From positions 21,360-85,359 of the forward strand of contig NZ_CAMYIC010000036.1 in assembly GCF_947258355.1 (NCBI RefSeq): a stretch of DNA of 64,000 nucleotides, in the 5' to 3' direction. The notes under the pieces are model-generated. The model was not told where the DNA came from and did no database searches. It was given only the letters and a program-made list of their open reading frames with translations. Position numbers and translations under genes: made by a program. The number at the start of each line of letters is the position of its first letter. Position 1 is the stretch's first letter. Below are positions 1 through 7,874 of the stretch, piece after piece. Source of the DNA: an uncultured Allomuricauda sp. GTDB lineage: Bacteria > Bacteroidota > Bacteroidia > Flavobacteriales > Flavobacteriaceae.

Positions 1-1303
1 GCTGATATTCCTTAACGATATAGGCCCTGCCCATTTCAATGGATTTCTCCATCATACCGTAAAGTTCCGGTTCAAATCGGAATAGGTCCTGAAGATAAAA
101 TCCATCAATACCGTAATTTTTGAATATTTCCGACCCCAGTCCCATACGATAGGCCCCAACAATGGCCTTGGATTCATCGTCCCACAAGAACAAGTGGTGA
201 TAATAGGAATCGAACTTGTCCAAGTCAATGGCATTATTGGTCCCCTCTCCTACTTCCCTAAAGGTAACCTCTCGCTGGCGACCGATTTCGTTCAAACAAA
301 AAGGCATGTCCTTAGCCTGGGCCAAAAAAACCTCATAATTTTTGCTCTGCAGCATTCGACAATCTTTCTCCCTTAGCTGTTCAATCTCTCCCTCCAAAAC
401 CTTTGCACTTATCGCCGTAGCAATTTTCTTGGGCGGTTTTGGAATTTTAAGTGACGTCGGCACTTTGTCAATAAACCGTTCCTTTTCAAAAGCATTGGCC
501 AACAGATAGGTTTTTTTACGCAGCAATTCCGCAAAACCTTCCAATGTTTCTTCTTCAATCTGGGTATTTACGGATATCGGCTGACCTATCCTCACTTTAA
601 TGGGGCGTCTGCTCTGAGAGGTTAGTTCCGATGGCAGTTTGGCCGTTCGGAACACATCATCAATCTTGGATAATCGGTAGAACAATCTACTATTGCGTGC
701 ATGAAAATAAATGGGCACTACAGGCACCTCGGCCTTTCTTATCAATTTTATGGCTGCTTCTTCCCAAGGGCGGTCCACGACCAACTTCCCATCACGATAG
801 GTAGAAACTTCTCCTGCGGGGAAAATCCCAAGCGGGTGACCATCCTTTAAATGCTTGAGCGCATTTTTGAACCCTGCAATACTGCTCTTGGCATCCTTGT
901 GGTTTTCAAAAGGATTCACTGGCATTATATAAGGCTTTAATGGTTCTATGCGATGTAATAAAAAGTTGGCGATTATTTTATAATCGGGTCTCTCGTTCAG
1001 CAATAATTTGAGCAACAACACCCCATCAATACCACCTAACGGATGGTTACTGATAGTGATATAAGGACCAGATTTGGGCAAACGTTTAATATCCTCTTCC
1101 GGAATTTCGAAGTCAATTTCGTAATGGTCTAGTATGGAATCAAGAAATTCGGGTCCTGAAAGGTCCTTGTTCTTATCGTAAAATCTGTTGATAGTGCTAA
1201 TTCTAGTGGCCACCATTAAAAGCCATCCTACAAAAGTGCCCAAAAAGCCATATTTGTCCAGATGGATGACTTTCGCCACCTCTTTAGCAGAAACCAAACC
1301 CAT
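1..1303 (-). CDS. olsF: Bifunctional lyso-ornithine-lipid-type acyltransferase, OlsF-like (3' end cut by window edge)
   Basis: The frame opens with ATG at 1303 and stays open for 434 codons to the left edge, so the C-terminus is missing. Residues 1 to about 250 form a PlsC-type acyltransferase domain with NHPLGG at 86-91 and FPAGE at 161-165. The last ~125 visible residues resemble the N-acyltransferase (OlsB/hemolysin-like GNAT) domain and end in GRAYIVKEYQ. This domain order, O-acyltransferase then N-acyltransferase, is that of OlsF, which makes ornithine (or glycine) lipids in Flavobacteria: one domain acylates the amino group of the amino acid, the other esterifies the hydroxy-fatty acid. 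It would act at the inner membrane. OlsF is about 600 residues, so perhaps a quarter is missing. The amino-acid substrate cannot be read from sequence. Confidence 0.8.
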   Translation of the reverse strand, partial: MGLVSAKEVAKVIHLDKYGFLGTFVGWLLMVATRISTINRFYDKNKDLSGPEFLDSILDHYEIDFEIPEEDIKRLPKSGPYITISNHPLGGIDGVLLLKLLLNERPDYKIIANFLLHRIEPLKPYIMPVNPFENHKDAKSSIAGFKNALKHLKDGHPLGIFPAGEVSTYRDGKLVVDRPWEEAAIKLIRKAEVPVVPIYFHARNSRLFYRLSKIDDVFRTAKLPSELTSQSRRPIKVRIGQPISVNTQIEEETLEGFAELLRKKTYLLANAFEKERFIDKVPTSLKIPKPPKKIATAISAKVLEGEIEQLREKDCRMLQSKNYEVFLAQAKDMPFCLNEIGRQREVTFREVGEGTNNAIDLDKFDSYYHHLFLWDDESKAIVGAYRMGLGSEIFKNYGIDGFYLQDLFRFEPELYGMMEKSIEMGRAYIVKEYQ

Positions 1304-1382
1304 AGAAAATTGTATTTAGGTACGTGTAAAGATAGAAAATTAAGCCTATAGCACTCTTTACCTAAATATTATCCCTAATCGC

Positions 1383-2633
1383 TTATTTTACAACAAGTTG
1401 TACGGTTTCTTTCCCTCTTTGCTCTACCAACACGGACTTTCCATTTTGAAGTGACTTAACGGCAGAATCGTTGAAATGGCGAACTGTATAAAGGGATACA
1501 TCCTCATGACATACCACTTTAAATTTTCTTTTAAGTTCATCCAATAAGGGTGGAAGTCCTCGGAATTTATTGTCCAAACAAACAGAAAAACTAATGGCTG
1601 AGTTCTGGATAAGGTCAACTTTTAGTCTATGGTCATGGAACAACTTGAAGATTTCGCTGATATTGTCTTCAACAATAAAAGAAAAGTCAAGAGATGATAG
1701 TTTTAACAAGACTTGATTCTTCTTTACTATAAAGCAGGGCACTTTCGGCTCTATACCGTTTCCTTTGCCTACAGTAGTACCTTCACCCTTTGGATCAACA
1801 AAGGATTTTACCTTTAAGGGAATTTCCTTTCGCTGCAAGGGCTGTAATGTTTTTGGATGAATCACGGATGCTCCATAAAAGGCAAGCTCAATAGCCTCAC
1901 GGTACGAAATCTTGTCCAACAACTGGGCATTTTCAAAGTTTCTGGGGTCAGCATTCAATACCCCTGGCACATCTTTCCAAATGGTCACGGATTCCGCATT
2001 GAGACAATAGGCCAGAATTGCTGCAGAATAATCGGACCCTTCCCTCCCCAAAGTGGTGGTGAAGTTATTATCGTCGCTCCCCAAAAAACCTTGGGTAATA
2101 TTTAATTTTGAAACATCTATCTTCGACACCACTTCCTCTTGGGTACGTTCCCATTGCACTTGGGCATCCCTGTAACTGTTGTCTGTTTTAATAAGTGTTC
2201 TAACATCCAACCAAGTATTGGACACACCGACCTCGTTCAAATATGCACTGACAATGGTTGATGACAACAATTCTCCATAGGATACTACTTGATCATATAC
2301 GAATGCATACTTCGGCGATTTGTTCCAAGCCAAGAATCCTTTTACTTCTTCAAAAAGACCTTTCACTTTGGCGTATACAGGATGGTTTGGATTTTGAAAA
2401 AGATCGGACAAAATCCCATTGTGGTAATCAATCACCTCCTGAATTGACGCATTGACCTCATCTTTGTCATTAAAGTAGGATTCCACCACCTTTTCCATAG
2501 CGTTGGTCATCTTTCCCATGGCAGAGATTACCACCAAGGTATCTTTATACCCCACCTCCTGTAAAACCTTGACTACATTTTTGACTGCATCTGCATCCTT
2601 AACCGATGCCCCTCCAAACTTAAATACCCTCAT
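1383..2633 (-). CDS. lysC: Aspartate kinase
   Basis: Monofunctional aspartate kinase (416 aa) catalysing the ATP-dependent phosphorylation of aspartate that starts lysine, threonine, methionine and diaminopimelate synthesis. The N-terminal amino-acid kinase domain shows KFGG at residues 5-8 and the GREGSDYSA substrate/nucleotide motif near residue 198. The C-terminal ~120 residues are an ACT-type regulatory region of low conservation, ending in VQLVVK. Length is normal for a monofunctional enzyme. The GNAT gene 29 bp upstream reads the same way, so the two may be co-transcribed. No good -7 box was found directly before it. The paralogue class (lysine- or threonine-regulated) cannot be assigned. 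Confidence 0.9.
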   Translation of the reverse strand: MRVFKFGGASVKDADAVKNVVKVLQEVGYKDTLVVISAMGKMTNAMEKVVESYFNDKDEVNASIQEVIDYHNGILSDLFQNPNHPVYAKVKGLFEEVKGFLAWNKSPKYAFVYDQVVSYGELLSSTIVSAYLNEVGVSNTWLDVRTLIKTDNSYRDAQVQWERTQEEVVSKIDVSKLNITQGFLGSDDNNFTTTLGREGSDYSAAILAYCLNAESVTIWKDVPGVLNADPRNFENAQLLDKISYREAIELAFYGASVIHPKTLQPLQRKEIPLKVKSFVDPKGEGTTVGKGNGIEPKVPCFIVKKNQVLLKLSSLDFSFIVEDNISEIFKLFHDHRLKVDLIQNSAISFSVCLDNKFRGLPPLLDELKRKFKVVCHEDVSLYTVRHFNDSAVKSLQNGKSVLVEQRGKETVQLVVK

Positions 2634-2662
2634 GTATTTATATATTCTATTATTTTAAAAGC

Positions 2663-3145
2663 CTAGTTAAGGCTCTCGATATAATTTTTGATTCCTTTTT
2701 CATCTAACTGAACCACATCCCAATCCCTGAGGACATTGGCACCTTTCTTTTCATAAAACTCAATGGCCGGTTCGTTCCAATCCAAAACTTCCCAACAGAT
2801 TCGTTTTACCCCCAAACTATCCCCGTACTTTACCACCTCATCGAGCAAAGCTGTACCGAGACCGCTACCTCGCATCTTTTCGGACACGATCAGATCCTCC
2901 AAATGAATGGCAGGACCTTTCCAGGTGGAATACCTGGGATACACCAAAGCAATGCCCGCTATTCCATCTTGGGTATCGGCAACAAAACAATGGAACATCT
3001 TTTGTTCGCCAAAACCATGGGTCACCAAATCATCTTCGGAGATTTCCACTGCATCAGGTTCCTTTTCAAAATTGGCAAGCTCTTGAATCAAGCTTAATAC
3101 TTGTTCCATATCCTCTGGTTTGGCTTCTCTGATTGTATACTCCAT
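2663..3145 (-). CDS. GNAT-family N-acetyltransferase (diamine acetyltransferase-like)
   Basis: 160-residue single-domain GNAT acetyltransferase. It begins with the family strand IREAKPEDMEQV, has the acetyl-CoA pyrophosphate-binding loop RGSGLGTALL near residue 92, and ends with the typical LDWNEPAIEFYEKKGA segment. The N-terminal pattern with ELANFEKEPDAV resembles SAT1-like diamine/thialysine acetyltransferases, so a polyamine or amino-acid-like substrate is plausible but unproven. It is cytoplasmic. It lies immediately upstream of aspartate kinase on the same strand and is divergent from fbp. The TTTATTTG seen just upstream on the minus strand differs from the TAnnTTTG box at one position. 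Confidence 0.8.
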   Translation of the reverse strand: MEYTIREAKPEDMEQVLSLIQELANFEKEPDAVEISEDDLVTHGFGEQKMFHCFVADTQDGIAGIALVYPRYSTWKGPAIHLEDLIVSEKMRGSGLGTALLDEVVKYGDSLGVKRICWEVLDWNEPAIEFYEKKGANVLRDWDVVQLDEKGIKNYIESLN

Positions 3146-3257
3146 AATTGTTACAAATAAAACTCAAAGTTATAAAATTACATAATTAAAGTTCTTCGAA
3201 AACGTTATAGTTTCACAAAATGCCCGATATTTGTCCTCAAATAAAACAGCCTTACCT

Positions 3258-4265
3258 ATGTTTGACAAACAGCGACTCACAATGGGTGAGTTCATTATCG
3301 CCAATCAAAAATCTTTTCAATATACTTCCGGGGAACTTTCAAGACTACTGAACGGTATTCGTTTGGCCGCTAAAGTAGTGAATCATGAAGTGAACAAAGC
3401 AGGTCTTGTAGATATTATTGGTGCTGCAGGTGACACCAATGTCCAAGGGGAAGATCAACAAAAACTGGATGTATTGGCCAATGAAAAATTCATTGAAACA
3501 TTGAAAAACCGTGAAATTGTTTGTGGAATAGCTTCAGAAGAGGAAGATGATTTTATCAGTATCAACAGTTTTGACAAACAGCATCAAAACAAATACGTGG
3601 TTCTGATAGATCCTTTGGATGGCTCATCCAACATTGATGTGAACGTGTCCGTGGGCACCATTTTTTCCATCTACAGAAGAGTAACACCTGTGGGAACCCC
3701 AGTAACCTTGGAAGATTTTCTTCAACCGGGCAAAAACCAGATTGCCGCTGGGTACATTATTTATGGCACCTCCACGATGTATGTGTACACAACGGGACAT
3801 GGTGTAAACGGTTTCACTTTAAACCCGGCCCTTGGAACATTTTATCTATCCCACCCCAACATGCAATTTCCTGAATCAGGTCAAATTTACTCTGTAAACG
3901 AAGGAAACTATATCCATTTTCCGCAAGGGGTAAAGGATTACATCAAATATTGTCAAAAGGAAGAGGGTGACAGACCGTATACTTCAAGGTATATCGGGTC
4001 GCTAGTTTCCGACTTTCACCGGAATATGATCAAGGGAGGTATTTACATGTACCCGAAAAGTAGCAAGGCACAAAATGGTAAACTACGTTTATTATATGAG
4101 TGCAACCCCATGGCATTTCTTGCCGAACAGGCCAACGGAAAGGCCAGTGATGGCTACCAGCGCATCATGGATATACAGCCTACAGAACTGCACGAACGCG
4201 TACCCTTTTTCTGCGGAAGTAAAAAAATGGTTGAAAAAGCGGAAGAATTTATGGCCAATGCCTAA
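3258..4265 (+). CDS. fbp: Class 1 fructose-1,6-bisphosphatase
   Basis: Class 1 FBPase (335 aa) hydrolysing fructose-1,6-bisphosphate in gluconeogenesis. The metal-binding signature [19 protein letters not shown] is present, preceded by the acidic EEEDDF segment. The substrate-binding region [13 protein letters not shown] and the C-terminal GKASDG loop follow the family. I start at the ATG at 3258 ([12 protein letters not shown]). The frame is open from a TTG at 3231, but that TTG falls within a -7-like sequence (GATATTTG), so translation from there is unlikely. The stop overlaps the convergent TerB-like gene by 4 bp. The order aspartate kinase, GNAT, fbp suggests a small central-metabolism cluster. 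Confidence 0.93.
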   Translation: MFDKQRLTMGEFIIANQKSFQYTSGELSRLLNGIRLAAKVVNHEVNKAGLVDIIGAAGDTNVQGEDQQKLDVLANEKFIETLKNREIVCGIASEEEDDFISINSFDKQHQNKYVVLIDPLDGSSNIDVNVSVGTIFSIYRRVTPVGTPVTLEDFLQPGKNQIAAGYIIYGTSTMYVYTTGHGVNGFTLNPALGTFYLSHPNMQFPESGQIYSVNEGNYIHFPQGVKDYIKYCQKEEGDRPYTSRYIGSLVSDFHRNMIKGGIYMYPKSSKAQNGKLRLLYECNPMAFLAEQANGKASDGYQRIMDIQPTELHERVPFFCGSKKMVEKAEEFMANA

Positions 4266-4693
4266 TTACACTCACGCTTAATCAATACATGGTAATCTTC
4301 GAAGGCAATCTGTCCAGAGAAAATAGCGATGGACTTATCGATGATATCCGAAGCTTTTTTGGGCGCAAAACCTAAACCAATAGCATATTTTTCAACGATT
4401 TTGCGTTCATCATCATCGATATAATGATCGGAAAAAATAATCTGAAAGAATTCGAATAGCCTTTTAAATCTTTTCTCCCCACTGTGTGGAGTCTCGATGG
4501 GATATTTGTTCTCTTTTTTCATCACCTCCTTGAATTCATCCTCGCTGATATTGAGTTTGAAGGCAAATTTTTCCAAAACGGCCATCTCCTTCGAATTGAT
4601 TTCTCCATCAACGGCGGCCAAACTTGCCAAAGTGGCAAAATGAGCTAAATTCTTCTTGTGGTCTCCGTGCTCGTATAGATCTAAAATCGGCAT
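4262..4693 (-). CDS. TerB-like (tellurite-resistance fold) protein
   Basis: 143-residue, mostly helical acidic protein. Residues 15-45 ([19 protein letters not shown]) and 85-110 ([20 protein letters not shown]) show the repeated acidic 'D-G-x-I-x-x-x-E' pattern of the TerB/DjlA-like helical domain, which binds metal ions in characterised members. No signal peptide or membrane segment is present. The gene is preceded by a perfect -7 box (TATATTTG, 4712-4719) that gives a leader of about 12 nt. Its stop overlaps the 3' end of fbp on the opposite strand. The cellular role is unknown; TerB-domain proteins are linked to stress and envelope processes, but nothing here points to tellurite. Confidence 0.65.
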   Translation of the reverse strand: MPILDLYEHGDHKKNLAHFATLASLAAVDGEINSKEMAVLEKFAFKLNISEDEFKEVMKKENKYPIETPHSGEKRFKRLFEFFQIIFSDHYIDDDERKIVEKYAIGLGFAPKKASDIIDKSIAIFSGQIAFEDYHVLIKRECN

Positions 4694-4711
4694 ATCTCAA
4701 ATTTTGTGGCA

Positions 4712-4719
4712 CAAATATA
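4712..4719 (-). promoter_or_regulatory. -7 box (TATATTTG) of the TerB-like gene
   Basis: Perfect match to the Bacteroidota sigma-A -7 consensus TAnnTTTG on the minus strand, 19 bp before the ATG at 4693. No convincing -33 TTG element was seen at the expected spacing. Confidence 0.55.
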
Positions 4720-4783
4720 AATCTTTAAAACAGATTTAAATATGAAAAACGTCACCAAAAGAAATTTGTAATTTACCACTGCT

Positions 4784-5812
4784 ATGAAAACACCTTTACT
4801 CGAATTTACCTCGAAAGGAATTTATTGTAAAAAAGCGGATGTTTATTTGGATCCTTGGAAACCAGTGGACAGGGCCATCATTACTCATGGACATGCCGAC
4901 CACAGTAGATGGGGGCACAAGAAATACATCACCCAACATAAGAACGTTCCAATAGTGAAGCACCGGTTGGGAGATATCTCCATTTCAGGGAAAGATTGGG
5001 GCGAAACGTTCACGGTTAACAATGTGAAGTTTAGTTTTCACCCTGCCGGGCACATTGTTGGTTCTTCGCAAATACGGGTGGAACACAAAGGCAAAGTTTG
5101 GGTGTTCACGGGTGATTATAAAATTGAAGATGATAGGCTTACTACTCCTTTTGAGCTCGTAAAATGTAATACATTCATTACCGAATGTACCTTTGGACTG
5201 CCCGCTTTTAGATGGCGTCCACAGCAAGAGGTATTCCATGATATAAACCAATGGTGGTCGCAAAACCAATCGGAAGGAAAAACCTCCGTGCTTTTTGGTT
5301 ACTCCCTTGGCAAGGCCCAACGTTTAATCAAACATCTAGACACTTCTATTGGGAAAATATATACCCATGGCGCAGTGGAAAACATGAACGAAGTACTTCG
5401 ACCGATAGCCTATCTACCACCAACACATTTAATAACAAAAGAGACCAAAAAAGAAGAACTTTTGGGCAACATTGTTATTGCACCTCCAAGTACCCATGGA
5501 AGTACATGGATCAAAAAAATGGTTCCTTATGTTACCGCTTCCGCAAGTGGTTGGATGGCCTTTAGAGGTGCCCGAAGGCGAAGAGCGATTGACAAGGGTT
5601 TTATACTTAGCGACCACTGCGATTGGAAAGGACTTTTGGAAACCGTAAAGGCCACGGAGGCAGAAAAAGTGATCTGCACCCATGGCTACACCGATATTTT
5701 CTCCAAATACCTACGGGAACTAGGCTACGATGCCCGAACAGAAGCTACACAATATGAAGGTGAACTATCCGAAATCAATGCTAACGACCAGGAAAAATCG
5801 GAAGTGAAATGA
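4784..5812 (+). CDS. Ligase-associated DNA exonuclease (metallo-beta-lactamase/beta-CASP)
   Basis: 342-residue MBL-fold nuclease of the ligase-associated DNA-repair cassette. The metal site is HGHADH (H35, H37, D39, H40), followed by HPAGHIVGS near residue 85, FTGDYK, and the beta-CASP-like elements FILSDHCDW and ICTHGYTD near the C-terminus. Characterised relatives in bacterial Lhr-ligase clusters are 3'-phosphate-tolerant DNA exonucleases related to the SNM1/CPSF73 group. Its stop overlaps the ligase start by 4 bp (ATGA), which implies translational coupling. It is the first gene of the cassette and is preceded by a -7-like GAAATTTG (one mismatch). Confidence 0.88.
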   Translation: MKTPLLEFTSKGIYCKKADVYLDPWKPVDRAIITHGHADHSRWGHKKYITQHKNVPIVKHRLGDISISGKDWGETFTVNNVKFSFHPAGHIVGSSQIRVEHKGKVWVFTGDYKIEDDRLTTPFELVKCNTFITECTFGLPAFRWRPQQEVFHDINQWWSQNQSEGKTSVLFGYSLGKAQRLIKHLDTSIGKIYTHGAVENMNEVLRPIAYLPPTHLITKETKKEELLGNIVIAPPSTHGSTWIKKMVPYVTASASGWMAFRGARRRRAIDKGFILSDHCDWKGLLETVKATEAEKVICTHGYTDIFSKYLRELGYDARTEATQYEGELSEINANDQEKSEVK

Positions 5813-7446
5813 AACAGTTTGCCCAACTCATAAAAACTTTGGACGGTACCAATAAAACCAATGTGAAGGTGCAAGCACTATCCCAATATTTTAATGAAGC
5901 AAGCAATCAGGATAAAGTTTGGACCATAGCCATTCTCTCCCACAGAAGACCACCACGACCAGTAAACACAAGGTTACTGCGTACCTGGGCCGCTGAACTA
6001 TCCAAGATTCCGACGTGGCTGTTCGAAGAAAGCTATCATATTGTGGGTGATTTGGCCGAGACCATAGCCTTGGTGGTTCCCTCAACAGAAAAAGGCACTG
6101 AAAAGTCATTGACAACATTCTTGCAAGAGATGCTAGCTTTGAAACAAAAAGCAGAGGCAGAAAAAAAGGAGTACCTTTTTCAACATTGGTCCGTACTGGA
6201 TTATTACGAGCGTTTTGTCTTCAATAAATTGATTACGGGAAGCTTTAGGATTGGGGTAAGTCAAAAACTAATGACCCGTGCACTCTCCAAAGCCACAGGT
6301 ATAGAAGAAGATATTCTCGCTTATAAATTAATGGGCAATTGGGATCCAAACCGTATCAGCTTTCATGACCTTGTATTAGAGGAAAAAGAAAGCGATTATT
6401 TATCCAAACCTTACCCTTTTTTCTTGGCCTACGCGGTTGAAGATGATGTTTCTGATCTTGGGGATGTTTCGGAATGGTCCGCTGAACACAAATGGGACGG
6501 AATTCGGTCGCAGGTTATCCTAAGAACTAACGAGATTTTTGTGTGGAGCCGCGGAGAAGAACTTGTAACCGATAAGTACCCAGAATTTGAAGCATTTGTA
6601 GGAGCCATTCCCAACGGGACCGTTCTGGACGGTGAATTACTACCCTATCCCAATGGTGAAATCGGTACTTTTAAAGATTTACAGACCCGAATAGGTCGAA
6701 AGAATATTTCAAAATCGCTTTTGGAAAAAATCCCTGTAAAATTGAAAGTCTATGATATTTTAGAGTGGAAAGGACAGGACATCAGAAACAAGACCTATCT
6801 GGAGCGGAGACATATTCTAGAAGATTTTTACTCTAACACTATAAAATCAAACAAAGAAACCATACCCTTGCTTTTATCTAATCGGTTGCAATTCAATTCT
6901 TGGGACGACGTTGCCCATGAAAGAGATTTGTCCAGAGAAAAACATAGTGAGGGTTTGATGCTCAAACGAAACGACTCCACCTACCAAGTGGGACGAAAAA
7001 AAGGGGATTGGTGGAAATGGAAGGTAGATCCCTTAACGATCGATGCCGTACTCACCTACGCAATGCGCGGTCACGGTCGACGGAGCAATCTCTTCACTGA
7101 CTATACATTTGCGTTATGGGATATTAATGATGAAGGAGAGAAAGAGCTTGTCACTTTTGCCAAGGCATATTCCGGGTTGACCGACAAAGAGTTCAGACAA
7201 GTGGATGCCTGGATCAAGAAAAATACTCTAGAACGTTTTGGTCCGGTACGAAGCGTTACCCCAGAACATGTTTTTGAAATTGCTTTTGAAGGTATCGCCC
7301 CTTCCAAGCGTCATAAAAGTGGAGTGGCAACCCGATTTCCAAGAATTTTACGCTGGAGAAAGGACAAGAAAATTGATGAGGCCAATTCTTTGGATGATTT
7401 AAAAGCTCTAATTCCTAGCAAAGCGAAGGAATCTCTTAACAAATAA
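5809..7446 (+). CDS. ATP-dependent DNA ligase (LigB/cassette type)
   Basis: 545-residue ATP-dependent DNA ligase. The N-terminal ~200 residues are the helical DNA-binding domain. The adenylation motif EHKWDGIR (lysine near residue 227) accepts AMP. Motif IV SEGLMLKR is near residue 380 and motif V WKWKVDPLTIDAVL near 403. The C-terminal OB domain ends with the RFPRILRWRKDK motif VI. It seals nicks as part of the exonuclease-ligase-helicase-phosphoesterase repair cassette, alongside the NAD-dependent replicative ligase expected elsewhere. The gene is translationally coupled to the exonuclease. The helicase gene that normally follows closely is 426 bp away because of the inserted GIY-YIG gene. 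Confidence 0.92.
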   Translation: MKQFAQLIKTLDGTNKTNVKVQALSQYFNEASNQDKVWTIAILSHRRPPRPVNTRLLRTWAAELSKIPTWLFEESYHIVGDLAETIALVVPSTEKGTEKSLTTFLQEMLALKQKAEAEKKEYLFQHWSVLDYYERFVFNKLITGSFRIGVSQKLMTRALSKATGIEEDILAYKLMGNWDPNRISFHDLVLEEKESDYLSKPYPFFLAYAVEDDVSDLGDVSEWSAEHKWDGIRSQVILRTNEIFVWSRGEELVTDKYPEFEAFVGAIPNGTVLDGELLPYPNGEIGTFKDLQTRIGRKNISKSLLEKIPVKLKVYDILEWKGQDIRNKTYLERRHILEDFYSNTIKSNKETIPLLLSNRLQFNSWDDVAHERDLSREKHSEGLMLKRNDSTYQVGRKKGDWWKWKVDPLTIDAVLTYAMRGHGRRSNLFTDYTFALWDINDEGEKELVTFAKAYSGLTDKEFRQVDAWIKKNTLERFGPVRSVTPEHVFEIAFEGIAPSKRHKSGVATRFPRILRWRKDKKIDEANSLDDLKALIPSKAKESLNK

Positions 7447-7548
7447 ACCCGAAAAATTGAATTTGCAGCATAACCCCTAGAATTAAAAGATAAACAGATT
7501 ATTTCATCAGTTCCAACTTGAAAATAATGTGTAAATGAGTTATCAAAA

Positions 7549-7833
7549 ATGAAAGGGTATTGCTACATCTTAACAAATAAAAACAAAACCGTACTCTACA
7601 TTGGTGCAACCAATGATTTACAACGGCGGGTAGAAGAACATAAAAATGGTAAATATTCAAATTCGTTCTCAAAAAGATACAATTGTTTCCTTTTGGTATA
7701 CTTTGAAGAATTTGATACCATTAAAGATGCTTTTGAAAGGGAAAAGCAATTAAAAGCAGGAAATAGAAAAAGAAAGGAAGGTTTAATAAACTCGGTTAAT
7801 CCAGAATGGAAGGATTTATCTTTGAAGTGGTAA
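7549..7833 (+). CDS. GIY-YIG nuclease-domain protein (stand-alone)
   Basis: 94-residue protein made of one GIY-YIG domain. CYILTN at residues 4-9 replaces the first 'GIY' element, YIG follows at residues 23-25 (VLYIGATNDLQRRV) with the conserved arginine, and the conserved glutamate lies in FEREKQLKAG. It ends with the INSVNPEW motif typical of the UPF0213/UvrC-N-like family. Such genes occur in many copies in Bacteroidota and are often mis-named UvrC subunits. It sits between ligase and helicase and is followed after 15 bp by a palindromic repeat that runs into the helicase start. I read this as an insertion of gene plus repeat into the cassette. Its function and substrate are unknown. Confidence 0.8.
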   Translation: MKGYCYILTNKNKTVLYIGATNDLQRRVEEHKNGKYSNSFSKRYNCFLLVYFEEFDTIKDAFEREKQLKAGNRKRKEGLINSVNPEWKDLSLKW

Positions 7834-7847
7834 ACCGTCCAAATTGA

Positions 7848-7874
7848 CAGATTCCTTCGCGATGCTCGGAATAT
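7848..7874. repeat. Degenerate palindromic repeat copy A
   Basis: GACAGATTCC, a short loop, then GGAAT: a hairpin of the same type as the other repeats in 10.3-16.1 kb (compare AGATTCTTCACTTTGCTCAGAAT at 11184). The copy abuts and slightly overlaps the helicase ATG at 7873, so it may form part of the helicase leader. Confidence 0.5.

Noticed and set aside
3231..3257. Longer fbp start at a TTG
   Set aside because: The codon overlaps a -7-like sequence (GATATTTG), and the ATG at 3258 gives a normal protein.
7549..7833. UvrC subunit
   Set aside because: It has only a GIY-YIG domain of 94 residues and lacks the UvrC endonuclease V-like and HhH domains.
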